From contig NZ_JAAAMG010000012.1 in NCBI RefSeq assembly GCF_010500815.1, positions 62,001 to 126,000 of the forward strand: a stretch of DNA of 64,000 bases. The letters are read 5' to 3'. Position 1 is the stretch's first letter. Each line of letters starts with the position of its first letter. Shown piece by piece: positions 51,081 through 59,624 of this stretch. The notes beneath the pieces are model-generated. The model was not told the DNA's origin. It did no database searches and was given only the letters and a program-made list of their open reading frames with translations. The stretch comes from Jiella pacifica (lineage in GTDB: Bacteria > Pseudomonadota > Alphaproteobacteria > Rhizobiales > Rhizobiaceae). Made by a program: the position numbers and the translations under genes.

Positions 51081-51515
51081 GGGGTCTCTCCCGGAGGGCG
51101 GCGGGTCGTCCGTTCGAAAGGGCGACGGCCGCAACGCATTGGTTCGGATCGATGATGGCGAAACGGCCGCGCTCTGCGGCAGCCGGGCGCTATCTGCCGC
51201 CGGCGACCGTCAACCGGTAGAAGAACCGGCCGGGCAGGCGCACATGATCGGAGAGCTTGGCGAAGCCCTCGCTGGTCGGCAGCCTGACGCGCCCTCTGGC
51301 GCGCGACCATGCTCGCAACAATCCGTTCATGGCGGGGAAAATAACAACTCGCCCCCGCCATGACAATCGAATGGTTCCAGAGCGGCCGCCGCGAGCGCCC
51401 CTCGCCGGACGGAAAGGTTGCGTCCGAGCCGGGCGAGACGCCGGTTGAACAACCTTCGATTTGCAGTTATCCATTTATTTCTACTTTTTGGTGCATTCGG
51501 AGCAGCGCTCGCCCG
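51081..51515. other. leuC-tssK divergent region with a 10-bp inverted repeat
   Basis: No certain gene is present. CATGGCGGGG (51328-51337) and CCCCGCCATG (51353-51362) form a perfect 10-bp stem around a 15-base AT-rich loop. On the minus strand the last ATG of the stem opens a 46-codon frame (51190-51330) leading towards leuC, so a leader peptide or RNA switch for leuC is possible. AT-rich sequence near 51460-51500 is the likely tssK promoter. Confidence 0.4.
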
Positions 51516-52847
51516 ATGTCGTGGTACAGCAAGGTCGCCTGGACGGAAGGGCTATTCCTGCGGCAGCACCATCTGCAGCAGCACGACCGCTATCTCGAGA
51601 AGCTGATCGAATGCCGCGTCCGGCATCTGTCGCCCTACCCTTGGGGCTTTGCCGAGATCGAGATCGACGGCGACCTCGCCCAGCAGTCGAAATTCGCCCT
51701 GCGCAAGGCGGCCGGCATCATGCCCGACGGCACCCCCTTCGACATGCCGGGCGTCAGCCCGCTGCCCCAGCCGGTCGAGGTCGCGGCGGAAGCCGGCAAT
51801 CTCTTCGCCTGGCTGACAATGCCGGCGGCGATCGCGCTTGGGCGCGAGCTCGACATGGCGGAGGCGAGCAGCGCCAGCCGCTATGTCACCGGCACCTTCA
51901 AGACCATCGATTCGGTGTCGGCCATGCCGCTGGAGGAGGCGATCGAGGTCGCCCATCCGCGGCTTGCGCTCGACATTCGCGAGACGCCGCGGCCGGGCTT
52001 TCACTGCCTGAAGGTGGCGCGGATCGTCGAGGTGCGGGACCGCACCATCGTCTTCGACCAGAGCTTCGCTCCGCCGGTTCTCGTCCTCGATGCCAGCCGG
52101 GTGGTGGCGGGCTTTGCCGAGCGGGTGATCGGCTGGGTCGACAACCATCTGGCGACGCTCGCCCGCTTCGCCGCCGATCCGTCCTCGCGCGGCGGCCTGC
52201 AGAACATCGACTATCTCCGGCTGCAGATGCTGAACCGGGTCATCGGTGGGCTGAAGCATCTTGCCGCCTCGCGCTACACCCATCCGATCGAACTCTACCG
52301 CGAGCTCCTGTCGATCGCCGGCGAACTCTCCACGTTTTCGCCCGAGCGCCGCGCCAGGACCTATCGGCCCTACGACCAGGACGACCTCAGGGCGAGTTTC
52401 GAGCCGGTGCTCGACGACATCCAGCGGCTGCTCAACATCGATATCGGCCGGCCGATCCGCCTCGATCTCGAAGAGCGCGACAAGAATCAGTTCGTCGCCC
52501 CGATCAAGAACCGCAATCTCTTCCGCGACGCGGTCTTCGTCCTGGAAGTCTCGGCCGCCCGGCCGCAGGGGCAGATCCGGGCCCGCTTCCCAGACCTCTG
52601 CAAGATCGGCCCGACCACCTGCATGGAGGAGATCGTCCACATGCACCTGCCGGGCATCCAGCTGATCGAGATGCCGACGCCGCCGCGGCAGATCCAGACC
52701 TTTTCCGACCGGGTCTATTTCCGGCTCGACAAGCAGTCACCGCACTGGCCGGAATTCTCGGTGGCGCCCGGCATCGGCATCCAGGTCTCGGCCGACTGGC
52801 CTGAGCTTTCGATGGAACTCTGGGCGATCCAGGAGGGCTATCGATGA
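51516..52847 (+). CDS. tssK: Type VI secretion baseplate connector TssK
   Basis: TssK links the T6SS baseplate to the TssLM membrane complex and may bind effector-loaded tips. The 443-residue product begins SWYSKVAWTEGLFLRQHHLQ, the conserved N-terminal family motif, followed by QHDRYLEKLIECRV; later segments include RTYRPYDQDDLRASFEPVLD and HMHLPGIQLIEMPTPPRQI. The ATG at 51516 gives the family N-terminus; the frame upstream to 51360 is not conserved. It overlaps tssL by 4 bases, and the operon runs through ppkA. Confidence 0.95.
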   Translation: MSWYSKVAWTEGLFLRQHHLQQHDRYLEKLIECRVRHLSPYPWGFAEIEIDGDLAQQSKFALRKAAGIMPDGTPFDMPGVSPLPQPVEVAAEAGNLFAWLTMPAAIALGRELDMAEASSASRYVTGTFKTIDSVSAMPLEEAIEVAHPRLALDIRETPRPGFHCLKVARIVEVRDRTIVFDQSFAPPVLVLDASRVVAGFAERVIGWVDNHLATLARFAADPSSRGGLQNIDYLRLQMLNRVIGGLKHLAASRYTHPIELYRELLSIAGELSTFSPERRARTYRPYDQDDLRASFEPVLDDIQRLLNIDIGRPIRLDLEERDKNQFVAPIKNRNLFRDAVFVLEVSAARPQGQIRARFPDLCKIGPTTCMEEIVHMHLPGIQLIEMPTPPRQIQTFSDRVYFRLDKQSPHWPEFSVAPGIGIQVSADWPELSMELWAIQEGYR

Positions 52848-54370
52848 CGGGCTCTGGCGACGGCTGGGGCGACCGCACGGTCATCCGTCCCAATCCCGGT
52901 GGCATGCGCCAGAATGGCCAGCAGCCAGCGAACCCGTCGTCGAGACAAGATTGGGCGCAGCCCGTGCGGAAGGCGGATGGCGGCTGGGTCGGGTCGCCGG
53001 GCGAGGCCCGCCCGCCCGCTTGGGCGCGGGGCGGCGAGGCGCCGGGCGGCTGGCAGGCGCCGCGCGCCGGCCAGGAAACCCACGACTTCTTTCCCGAGGA
53101 TCGGCCGAAACAGGAAGACCGGCCCCCGGAACGAAAGATCCCGCTCGCCGCGGTGATCGGGGCGCGCGAGGGCGAGCGGATGGCAAGTGCCAATCCGCTG
53201 CTCGATGCCGCAGCGCCGCTGCTCATTCTGATTGGCCGCCTGAGACTCGGCGTCGTCGAGATGGAGGCGGCGCCTTTGATGAACCACGTCATCTCCGAGA
53301 TCGAGGGCTTCGCCAGGAAGGCCGTCGCGGCGGGCTATTCCACCGACGATGCGCGGCGCGGGCAATACGCCCTTTCGGCCACCGCCGACGACATCGTCCA
53401 GAACCTGCCGAGCCGCGAGCGGGCGGAATGGCTGCGCTATCCGATGCTGGCGCGATTCTTCGGCGTGCGCGATTCCGGTGTCGAGTTCTTCGAGGTGCTG
53501 CGCGACATTCTCGCCAATCCGGCGGCGGAATACGACCTCCTCGAACTCTACCATGCCTGCCTGTCGCTCGGCTTCGAGGGCAAGTACCGCACCGGCCACG
53601 GCGGCGACGCCGGGCTCTCCAACGAGCGCCGGCAGGTCTACGAGGCCCTGCGGCGGGTCAGGGCGAGGGCCGACGACGACATTTCGCCGCGCTGGCGCGG
53701 TCAGGCGATCGGCGCGCGGGCGCTGCGGGCAGCCATCCCGGTCTGGGTCGTCGCCTCGCTCGCGGCGGTGTCGCTGGTCGCCCTGTTCTTCACCCTGCGG
53801 ATCCTGCTCGCCGGGGAGGCCGAGGCGGTCGCCGGCGAACTGGCGGAGATGAACCTGAAACCGTTGCCGACGCTCGTTCGGCCCGCCAGCGCCGAGATCG
53901 TCCAGCCGCCACCGCCGCAGACGACGCAGCTCGAACGGATCCGCGAGGCGCTGGCCGGCGAGATCGGCAAGGGCGGCCTCGACGTCGTTCCGGTCGGCGA
54001 CAGCATCACCATAAGGGTCGACAATTCGCTCCTGTTCGACAGCGGCAGCGCCGACGTCACGCCCGCCTTCCAGACGCTCGCCGCCGACATCGCCGGGGCG
54101 CTCGACGACGAGCCCGGGCAGATCTTCGTCACCGGCCACACCGACAACGTCAAGCTGAGCGGCTTCGGCCGCTTCAAGTCGAACCAGGACCTGTCGCTCG
54201 CGCGGGCGAAATCCGTCGAGGCGATCCTCGCCGAGGGCCTTTCCGACAAAGCGCGGATCGTCGTCGAGGGCCGCGGCGCCGACGTGCCGATCGGCGACAA
54301 CGCGACCAAGGAGGGCCGGGCGCGCAATCGCCGGGTGGAGATCGCCATCCCGCGGGAGGAGACCCTTTGA
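52844..54370 (+). CDS. tssL: Type VI secretion protein TssL with peptidoglycan-binding OmpA domain
   Basis: TssL is an inner-membrane component of the trans-envelope complex. The 508-residue protein has a ~105-residue disordered, proline/glycine-rich N-terminus, a DotU/IcmH domain (about 115-285; ANPLLDAAAPLLILIGRLRL, HACLSLGFEGKYR), one membrane span (298-322) and a C-terminal OmpA-like domain (about 375-508) with DNSLLFDSGSADVTPAF, VTGHTDNVKLSG and RARNRRVEIAIP. The fused OmpA domain anchors the complex in peptidoglycan and may explain the absence of a separate TagL. Confidence 0.95.
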   Translation: MTGSGDGWGDRTVIRPNPGGMRQNGQQPANPSSRQDWAQPVRKADGGWVGSPGEARPPAWARGGEAPGGWQAPRAGQETHDFFPEDRPKQEDRPPERKIPLAAVIGAREGERMASANPLLDAAAPLLILIGRLRLGVVEMEAAPLMNHVISEIEGFARKAVAAGYSTDDARRGQYALSATADDIVQNLPSRERAEWLRYPMLARFFGVRDSGVEFFEVLRDILANPAAEYDLLELYHACLSLGFEGKYRTGHGGDAGLSNERRQVYEALRRVRARADDDISPRWRGQAIGARALRAAIPVWVVASLAAVSLVALFFTLRILLAGEAEAVAGELAEMNLKPLPTLVRPASAEIVQPPPPQTTQLERIREALAGEIGKGGLDVVPVGDSITIRVDNSLLFDSGSADVTPAFQTLAADIAGALDDEPGQIFVTGHTDNVKLSGFGRFKSNQDLSLARAKSVEAILAEGLSDKARIVVEGRGADVPIGDNATKEGRARNRRVEIAIPREETL

Positions 54371-54397
54371 TGCCGACGAAGAGCGTGTGATCTGCCG

Positions 54398-57300
54398 ATG
54401 AACCGACTTCTCTTGCCCGTCCTCGTCGTCCTCGGTCTTGTGGCCTTCGCGGCCGTCGTCTGGCTTGCGGGGCCCTTCATCGCATTTGCCGATGTCAGGC
54501 CGCTGGGGTCCGGCTGGGTGCGCTTCGCGGTGATCGCCGTCGTCGCGCTGGCGGTCGGCCTCGTCTACGGTATCCGCTCCTTCAGGCGTCGCCGGCGGGA
54601 GAAGGCATTGGAGGCGGCGCTGATCGCCGAGAACGGCGAGGCGGAGATCCTCGGCGACGGCGCCGTCCTCTCCGACCGCATGGACGACGCCCTTGCCGTC
54701 CTGAAGAAGTCGAGCGGCAAGAGCACCTATCTCTACGAACTGCCCTGGTACCTGATCATCGGTCCGCCCGGCTCCGGCAAGACCACCGCGCTGGTCAATT
54801 CCGGCCTCGAATTTCCGCTCGCCGGGCCCGGCGGCCCCGCTGCCATCGCCGGGGCGGGGGGCACCCGCTACTGCGATTTCTGGTTCACGGAAGATGCCGT
54901 GCTGATCGACACGGCCGGCCGCTACACGACGCAGGATTCCGACGCCAAGGCCGATGCGAAGAGCTGGCTCGCTTTCCTCGCCCTCCTCAAGGCAAGCCGG
55001 CCGCGCCAGCCGATCAACGGCGTCATCGTCGCGATCAGCCTGGAAGATTTAATGACCCTGCCAGCGGCGGAAACGGAAGCGTTCGCGACCCGGATCCGCG
55101 ACCGGCTGACGGAGCTTCACCGCGAACTGAAGGTCGATTTTCCGGTCTATGCGCTGTTCACCAAGGCCGACCTCGTCGCCGGCTTTTCCGACTATTTCGG
55201 CAGCTTCACCCGGGCGCGGCGGCAGAAGGTCTGGGGGGCGACGGTGCAGAGCGGCCGGCGCGATGCATCCCTCCTCGACAAGGTGCCGGAAGAGTTCGAC
55301 GCGCTGGTCCGGCGGCTGACGGAGGAACTCACCGACCGGCTGCACGAGGAGCCGGACCGGCATTCGCGCATCGCCATCTACGGCTTTCCCGCCCAGTTCG
55401 CGATGCTGCGCGAGGCGGTCCTCGGCATGCTCGGCCGCATCTTCGAGCCGACGCGCTACCGGGCGAAGGCGAGCCTCAGGGGCTTCTACTTCACCTCCGG
55501 CACCCAGGAGGGAACGCCGATCGACCAGCTGCTCGGGGCGATGGCGGGGATGGGGACCGGCGGCTCGAACGGTCGCCGCTCCGCCGGCGGCCTGATGTCC
55601 GGCATGGGTCGCAGCTTCTTCCTGCATGATCTGTTGAAGAAAGTGATCTTCGCCGAGGCCGGCCTCGTCTCCCACGACCGGGCGGCGGTGATGCGCGGCC
55701 TTGCGGTGCGCTACGGCGCCTTTGCCGCGATCGGTCTCGTGGCGTTCGTTTTCGCCGCGCTGTGGGGGCTCAGCTACGTCTCCAACCAGAGCCTGATCGC
55801 CGCGACCCGAGCGGACGTCCACAGATACAACGAGGCGGCGGGCCCCGATCTCGAAGCGAGCGAGATCGCCGACGCCGAGGTGGCGGGGCCCGCCGCCGCC
55901 CTCGACATCCTGCGAACGATGGAAGTCGGCTACGACAATCGCGACCGGCCGGTTCCCCTTGTCGAGGGCTTCGGCCTCGCCGTCAGGCCCGAACTCGTCT
56001 CGGCGGCAGGGATCGGCTACCAGGCCGGCCTCGACAGGATGCTGAAGTCGCGCATCCTTATCGACGTCGAAAATCATCTCGCCGGCCTCGTCGCCGCCAA
56101 CCAGCCGATGCCGACCTTCGACGCTTTGAAGGTCTATCTGATGCTGAGCGGCGAGGCGGCGAAGGTCGACGCCGCCTTTGTCGGCGACTGGCTGCGCCGC
56201 AATCTTTGGCAGGATGCATTCGTCGGGAACGATGGCCCGCACCTTATCGAAGCGCTCGACCGGCATGTCGCGGCGATGCTGTCGTTTTCCAGGCGCAGGG
56301 AGGCCGACTACGGCCTCAACGCCGACCTCGTCGACGACGCCCGCAAGACGCTCGCCCGCATGACCATCGCCGATCAGGTCTATGCCACGATCCAGTCCGG
56401 TGAAGCGGGCGCGATCGCCGCCTATCCAGACTTCGTCCTGGCCGACCGCATTCCCCAGGATGCCGATCTCGTCCTGCGCACCCGCGACGGGACGCCGGTG
56501 GAAAACGTCCGGATTGCGATGCTCTACACATATTCCGGTTTCCACGAGGTGTTCCTCGACCGCCTGTCGCGGGCAGCGCAGCGTTTCGAGGACAATCGCT
56601 GGGTGCTCGGCGACTATGGCGACCAGACGGCGATCGAGAACCAGCTGGCCAATCTCGGGCCGGAGCTTCTGGAGCGCTATGGCCGCGATTTCGTCGCCGC
56701 CTGGGAGGGCATGCTCGATAATCTCGAACTCCAGCCGATGGCCGCCGACAAGCCTTTCTACCGGGCGCTCGGCGCCCTCGGCGCGCCGACCTCGCCCCTC
56801 GTCGTCCTGGTCGAGGAGGTGGCCCGCGAGACCGAACTGACCAAAAGCGAGGCGGAGGAGCAGTCCGGTACGGTCGCCGACAAGAGCGACGCGTCGATGG
56901 CGGCGGATTTGGCGAGCGCGGTGAAGACGCGGATCAGCGATCGCCTCAGCGGGCTGTCGCGCATCGGCCTCGACATCGCGGTGCGCAAATCCCAGAGCCG
57001 GCTGGGCGCCTTCGCCGGCCAGGGCGGCGGCGCCAATCCGGTCGAGCTTCTCTCCGGCCGCAACGTCGAGGCGCGTTTCCGCCCCTATCACCAGCTCGTC
57101 GACGGCGCGCGCGGCACCCGGCCGGTCGACGCCCTGCGCCAGAACTTCGCCGAGGTCCACAAGACCCTCGTCACCATGGAACAGAATCCTGCTTCGGTCG
57201 GCCAGGGCGAGGCGGCGATGCAGGGCTATGTCGGCACGCTGCGCTCGACCATCTCGCGGCTGCCGGAGCCGGTCGCCCGGATGGTCCAGTCCGCCGTCAA

Positions 57301-58039
57301 CGACATAGAGGGCGGGGCGGTCGACGCCTCGAAGGCCGAGCTCGCACAGGATCTCCAGGGGCGCGTCACCCGCGATTGCCGGCGCATCGTCGACGGGCGC
57401 TATCCCTTCGACCGATCGAGTTCCAGCGACGTGTCGATCGCCGAGTTCTCGCGGCTGTTTTCGCCGGACGGCATCATCGACCGCTTCTTCCAGCAGAAGC
57501 TCGCCCCCTATGCCGATCTCAGCGGCAAGAGCTGGCGCTGGCGCGACGACACGCCACTCGGCCGCTCGTTGTCTCCGGCGACGCTGGCCGATTTCCAGCG
57601 CGCCGCGACGATCCGCGACGCGTTCTTTCCGCAAGGCGGCGGCGACCCGAAAGTAACGTTGCGGGTCGAGCAGACGACGCTCGACGGCGATGCGCAATAT
57701 GCCATGCTCACGATCAACGATCAGGTCCTCTCGGCCTCGCCGCAGGGCTCGTCTTTGAGCCAGTCCCGAACCTTCGAGTGGCCTGAGGAAAGCAGCGGCA
57801 ACGCGGCGGTGCATCTGATGCCGCCGGCGCCCGGCCGGGACCACAAGCTCGAACGGGATGGTCCCTGGGCCGTGTTGCGCCTGATTTCCGCCGGCTCGCC
57901 GCAAAAGCGCGGCGACGTGATCCAGCTGCGCTATCCGATCGGCGGGCGATCGGTCAGCTATCAGGTGAAGATCGACACGGCGCTGAACCCCTTCTATCTC
58001 CCGGCGCTGACGGAGTTCCGATGTCCGGCGGAGCTTTGA
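54398..58039 (+). CDS. tssM: Type VI secretion inner-membrane ATPase-like protein TssM (IcmF)
   Basis: TssM is the large inner-membrane and periplasmic scaffold of the T6SS membrane complex. The 1213-residue protein has two N-terminal membrane spans (5-25 and 42-60), a cytoplasmic GTPase-like domain with Walker A GPPGSGKT at residues 122-129 and a FWFTEDAVLIDTAGRYTTQD switch region, a third span around residues 440-465 (FAAIGLVAFVFAALWGLSYV), and a long periplasmic part ending in the C-terminal TssM domain (AVLRLISAGSPQKRGDVIQL). The intact Walker A suggests NTP binding. Its end overlaps tagF by 19 bases. Confidence 0.96.
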   Translation: MNRLLLPVLVVLGLVAFAAVVWLAGPFIAFADVRPLGSGWVRFAVIAVVALAVGLVYGIRSFRRRRREKALEAALIAENGEAEILGDGAVLSDRMDDALAVLKKSSGKSTYLYELPWYLIIGPPGSGKTTALVNSGLEFPLAGPGGPAAIAGAGGTRYCDFWFTEDAVLIDTAGRYTTQDSDAKADAKSWLAFLALLKASRPRQPINGVIVAISLEDLMTLPAAETEAFATRIRDRLTELHRELKVDFPVYALFTKADLVAGFSDYFGSFTRARRQKVWGATVQSGRRDASLLDKVPEEFDALVRRLTEELTDRLHEEPDRHSRIAIYGFPAQFAMLREAVLGMLGRIFEPTRYRAKASLRGFYFTSGTQEGTPIDQLLGAMAGMGTGGSNGRRSAGGLMSGMGRSFFLHDLLKKVIFAEAGLVSHDRAAVMRGLAVRYGAFAAIGLVAFVFAALWGLSYVSNQSLIAATRADVHRYNEAAGPDLEASEIADAEVAGPAAALDILRTMEVGYDNRDRPVPLVEGFGLAVRPELVSAAGIGYQAGLDRMLKSRILIDVENHLAGLVAANQPMPTFDALKVYLMLSGEAAKVDAAFVGDWLRRNLWQDAFVGNDGPHLIEALDRHVAAMLSFSRRREADYGLNADLVDDARKTLARMTIADQVYATIQSGEAGAIAAYPDFVLADRIPQDADLVLRTRDGTPVENVRIAMLYTYSGFHEVFLDRLSRAAQRFEDNRWVLGDYGDQTAIENQLANLGPELLERYGRDFVAAWEGMLDNLELQPMAADKPFYRALGALGAPTSPLVVLVEEVARETELTKSEAEEQSGTVADKSDASMAADLASAVKTRISDRLSGLSRIGLDIAVRKSQSRLGAFAGQGGGANPVELLSGRNVEARFRPYHQLVDGARGTRPVDALRQNFAEVHKTLVTMEQNPASVGQGEAAMQGYVGTLRSTISRLPEPVARMVQSAVNDIEGGAVDASKAELAQDLQGRVTRDCRRIVDGRYPFDRSSSSDVSIAEFSRLFSPDGIIDRFFQQKLAPYADLSGKSWRWRDDTPLGRSLSPATLADFQRAATIRDAFFPQGGGDPKVTLRVEQTTLDGDAQYAMLTINDQVLSASPQGSSLSQSRTFEWPEESSGNAAVHLMPPAPGRDHKLERDGPWAVLRLISAGSPQKRGDVIQLRYPIGGRSVSYQVKIDTALNPFYLPALTEFRCPAEL

Positions 58040-58872
58040 ACGACTGGGCGCCGAGCGCCGCTGAGTCGCGCATCGATAAAGGGCAGCGAGAGGATGCTGC
58101 CGGTCGCGCCGAAGCCGGCCCGGCCGCGGCGACGGCGGCGGTCGAGGATGCCGGCGCCCTCTTCGCCCTCTACGGCAAGCTTCCACAGCGGCGCGATTTC
58201 GTCACCCATGCCATGCCGCAGGCGCTGCTTGCGCCGTTCGAGACGTTTCTCTCTGCTGGAATGGGGCAGGCGCGGCAGGATCTCGGCGAGGCCTTCCCGG
58301 AAGACTATCTGGTGATGCCGGCCTGGCGGTTCTGGATCGGGCCGGCCTGCTTCGGCCATGCGGCGCTCGGCGCGCTCGTTCCCTCGGTCGACGGGGTGGG
58401 GCGGCATTTTCCGCTGGCGATCCTCGCCGTCGCGCCGGAGGGAAGGGGCTTCGAACACCCGATGGTCGACCCGGCCGAACAGGTGCTCCAGGCGATCGAG
58501 GCGCGGTTGATGGCGGCGCTTGGCGCCGAGACGGGGGCGCCCTTCGACGGGGCGGCGATCGCCGCCGGTCTCGAACCGCCGGCGCTGCTGCCAGCCGTCG
58601 TCGGTACGGGCGGGTTGCCGGGTGCAGGACCGGGAGAGCCGTCGGGCGGGGACGGGGCTGTTGCCCTCGAGGCTTTCCTGCAAGGCGCCCGTCTGGAAGA
58701 CCATCGCCGGCTCGCGGCCGGCCTGTCCTATTTCTGGACGGCGGGGCATGGCGGGGTAAGGCCGGCGCTGTTCGTTCGGACGGGCCTGCCGGCGTCGGCC
58801 GATTTCGCCGCCATGGTCGCTGGTGTCGCGCCGCAGGAACTTCGGCCGGGCGAGGCGGAGTTGCCGTCGTGA
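58021..58872 (+). CDS. tagF: Type VI secretion-associated protein TagF
   Basis: TagF is a cytoplasmic modulator that represses T6SS assembly post-translationally, often opposed to PpkA. The 283-residue product has a non-conserved ~45-residue N-terminus, then LFALYGKLPQRRDFVTHAMP, PAWRFWIGPACFGHAALGAL and GVGRHFPLAILAVAP, all diagnostic of the family. It overlaps tssM by 19 bases and pppA by 4. The central part (residues ~200-230) is glycine/proline-rich. Confidence 0.92.
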   Translation: MSGGALNDWAPSAAESRIDKGQREDAAGRAEAGPAAATAAVEDAGALFALYGKLPQRRDFVTHAMPQALLAPFETFLSAGMGQARQDLGEAFPEDYLVMPAWRFWIGPACFGHAALGALVPSVDGVGRHFPLAILAVAPEGRGFEHPMVDPAEQVLQAIEARLMAALGAETGAPFDGAAIAAGLEPPALLPAVVGTGGLPGAGPGEPSGGDGAVALEAFLQGARLEDHRRLAAGLSYFWTAGHGGVRPALFVRTGLPASADFAAMVAGVAPQELRPGEAELPS

Positions 58873-59624
58873 CGCGGCAGACGTTCCGCTTCGACGTTTT
58901 CGGGGCAAGCCATGTCGGCCGGGTGCGCGAGCTCAACGAGGACCGCTTTCTCGTCGATGCGGCGACTGGCGTCTTTGCCGTCGCCGATGGCATGGGCGGC
59001 CATCACGGCGGCGAATTGGCGAGCGCCGCGATCGTCGAACGCCTGGCGACGGTCGGCATCGCCACGACGGCCGCCGACCTCAGGGCCCGGGTCGAGGCCC
59101 GGCTGATCGCCGCCAACGAGGCGATTCGGTCGCACGGCGCGGCGGCCGGCGCGACGGTCGGGTCGACCGTCGTCGTGCTCCTCGTCTTCGGCGACCGCTT
59201 CGCCTGCCTGTGGGCCGGCGACAGCCGCCTCTACCGGCTGTCGCGCGGCATACTGTCGAAGGTAACCCGCGACCATTCCAAGGTTCAGGAACTCGTCGAC
59301 GCCGGCCTGATCTCGCCCGGGGAGGCGGCGACTTGGCCGGAACGCAACGTCATCACCCGTGCCGTCGGCGTCTCGCCCCGGCTCGATCTTGAGAGGGTCT
59401 CCGAGACAGCGAGGATCGGCGACGTCTTCCTTCTCTGCAGCGACGGGCTGACCGGCCATCTCGGCGACGACGAGATCGCCGCTCTGCTGGCCGGCTCCGA
59501 CGCGAGAGCGGCCGCCGAGGCGCTGATCGCGGCGGCGCTGGAGCGCGGTGGCGGCGACAACGTCACGGTCGTCGTCCTGCGCTGCCTTTCAGCCTCTTCC
59601 TGGCCGGGAAGCGATCATGGCTGA
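58869..59624 (+). CDS. pppA: PP2C-type Ser/Thr phosphatase PppA of the T6SS
   Basis: PppA removes the phosphate placed by PpkA on T6SS components such as Fha or TssL and so switches off secretion. The 251-residue product shows the PP2C metal motifs in order: RVRELNEDRFLVDAATG, FAVADGMGGHHGGELASAAI, GSTVVVLLVFGDRFACLWAG followed by DSRLYRLSRG, LLCSDGLTGHLGDDEI and GGGDNVTVVVL. The start is a GTG at 58869 that overlaps the tagF stop (GTGA). It overlaps ppkA by 8 bases. Confidence 0.95.
   Translation: MTRQTFRFDVFGASHVGRVRELNEDRFLVDAATGVFAVADGMGGHHGGELASAAIVERLATVGIATTAADLRARVEARLIAANEAIRSHGAAAGATVGSTVVVLLVFGDRFACLWAGDSRLYRLSRGILSKVTRDHSKVQELVDAGLISPGEAATWPERNVITRAVGVSPRLDLERVSETARIGDVFLLCSDGLTGHLGDDEIAALLAGSDARAAAEALIAAALERGGGDNVTVVVLRCLSASSWPGSDHG

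Noticed and set aside
51190-51330. 46-codon minus-strand frame upstream of leuC as a gene
   Set aside because: Kept only as a finding. The start lies in a hairpin and there is no clear ribosome-binding sequence, so translation is not supported.
55049-58186. 1045-codon minus-strand frame opposite tssM
   Set aside because: Shadow of tssM; the composition is arginine/glutamate/alanine-rich antisense translation without motifs.
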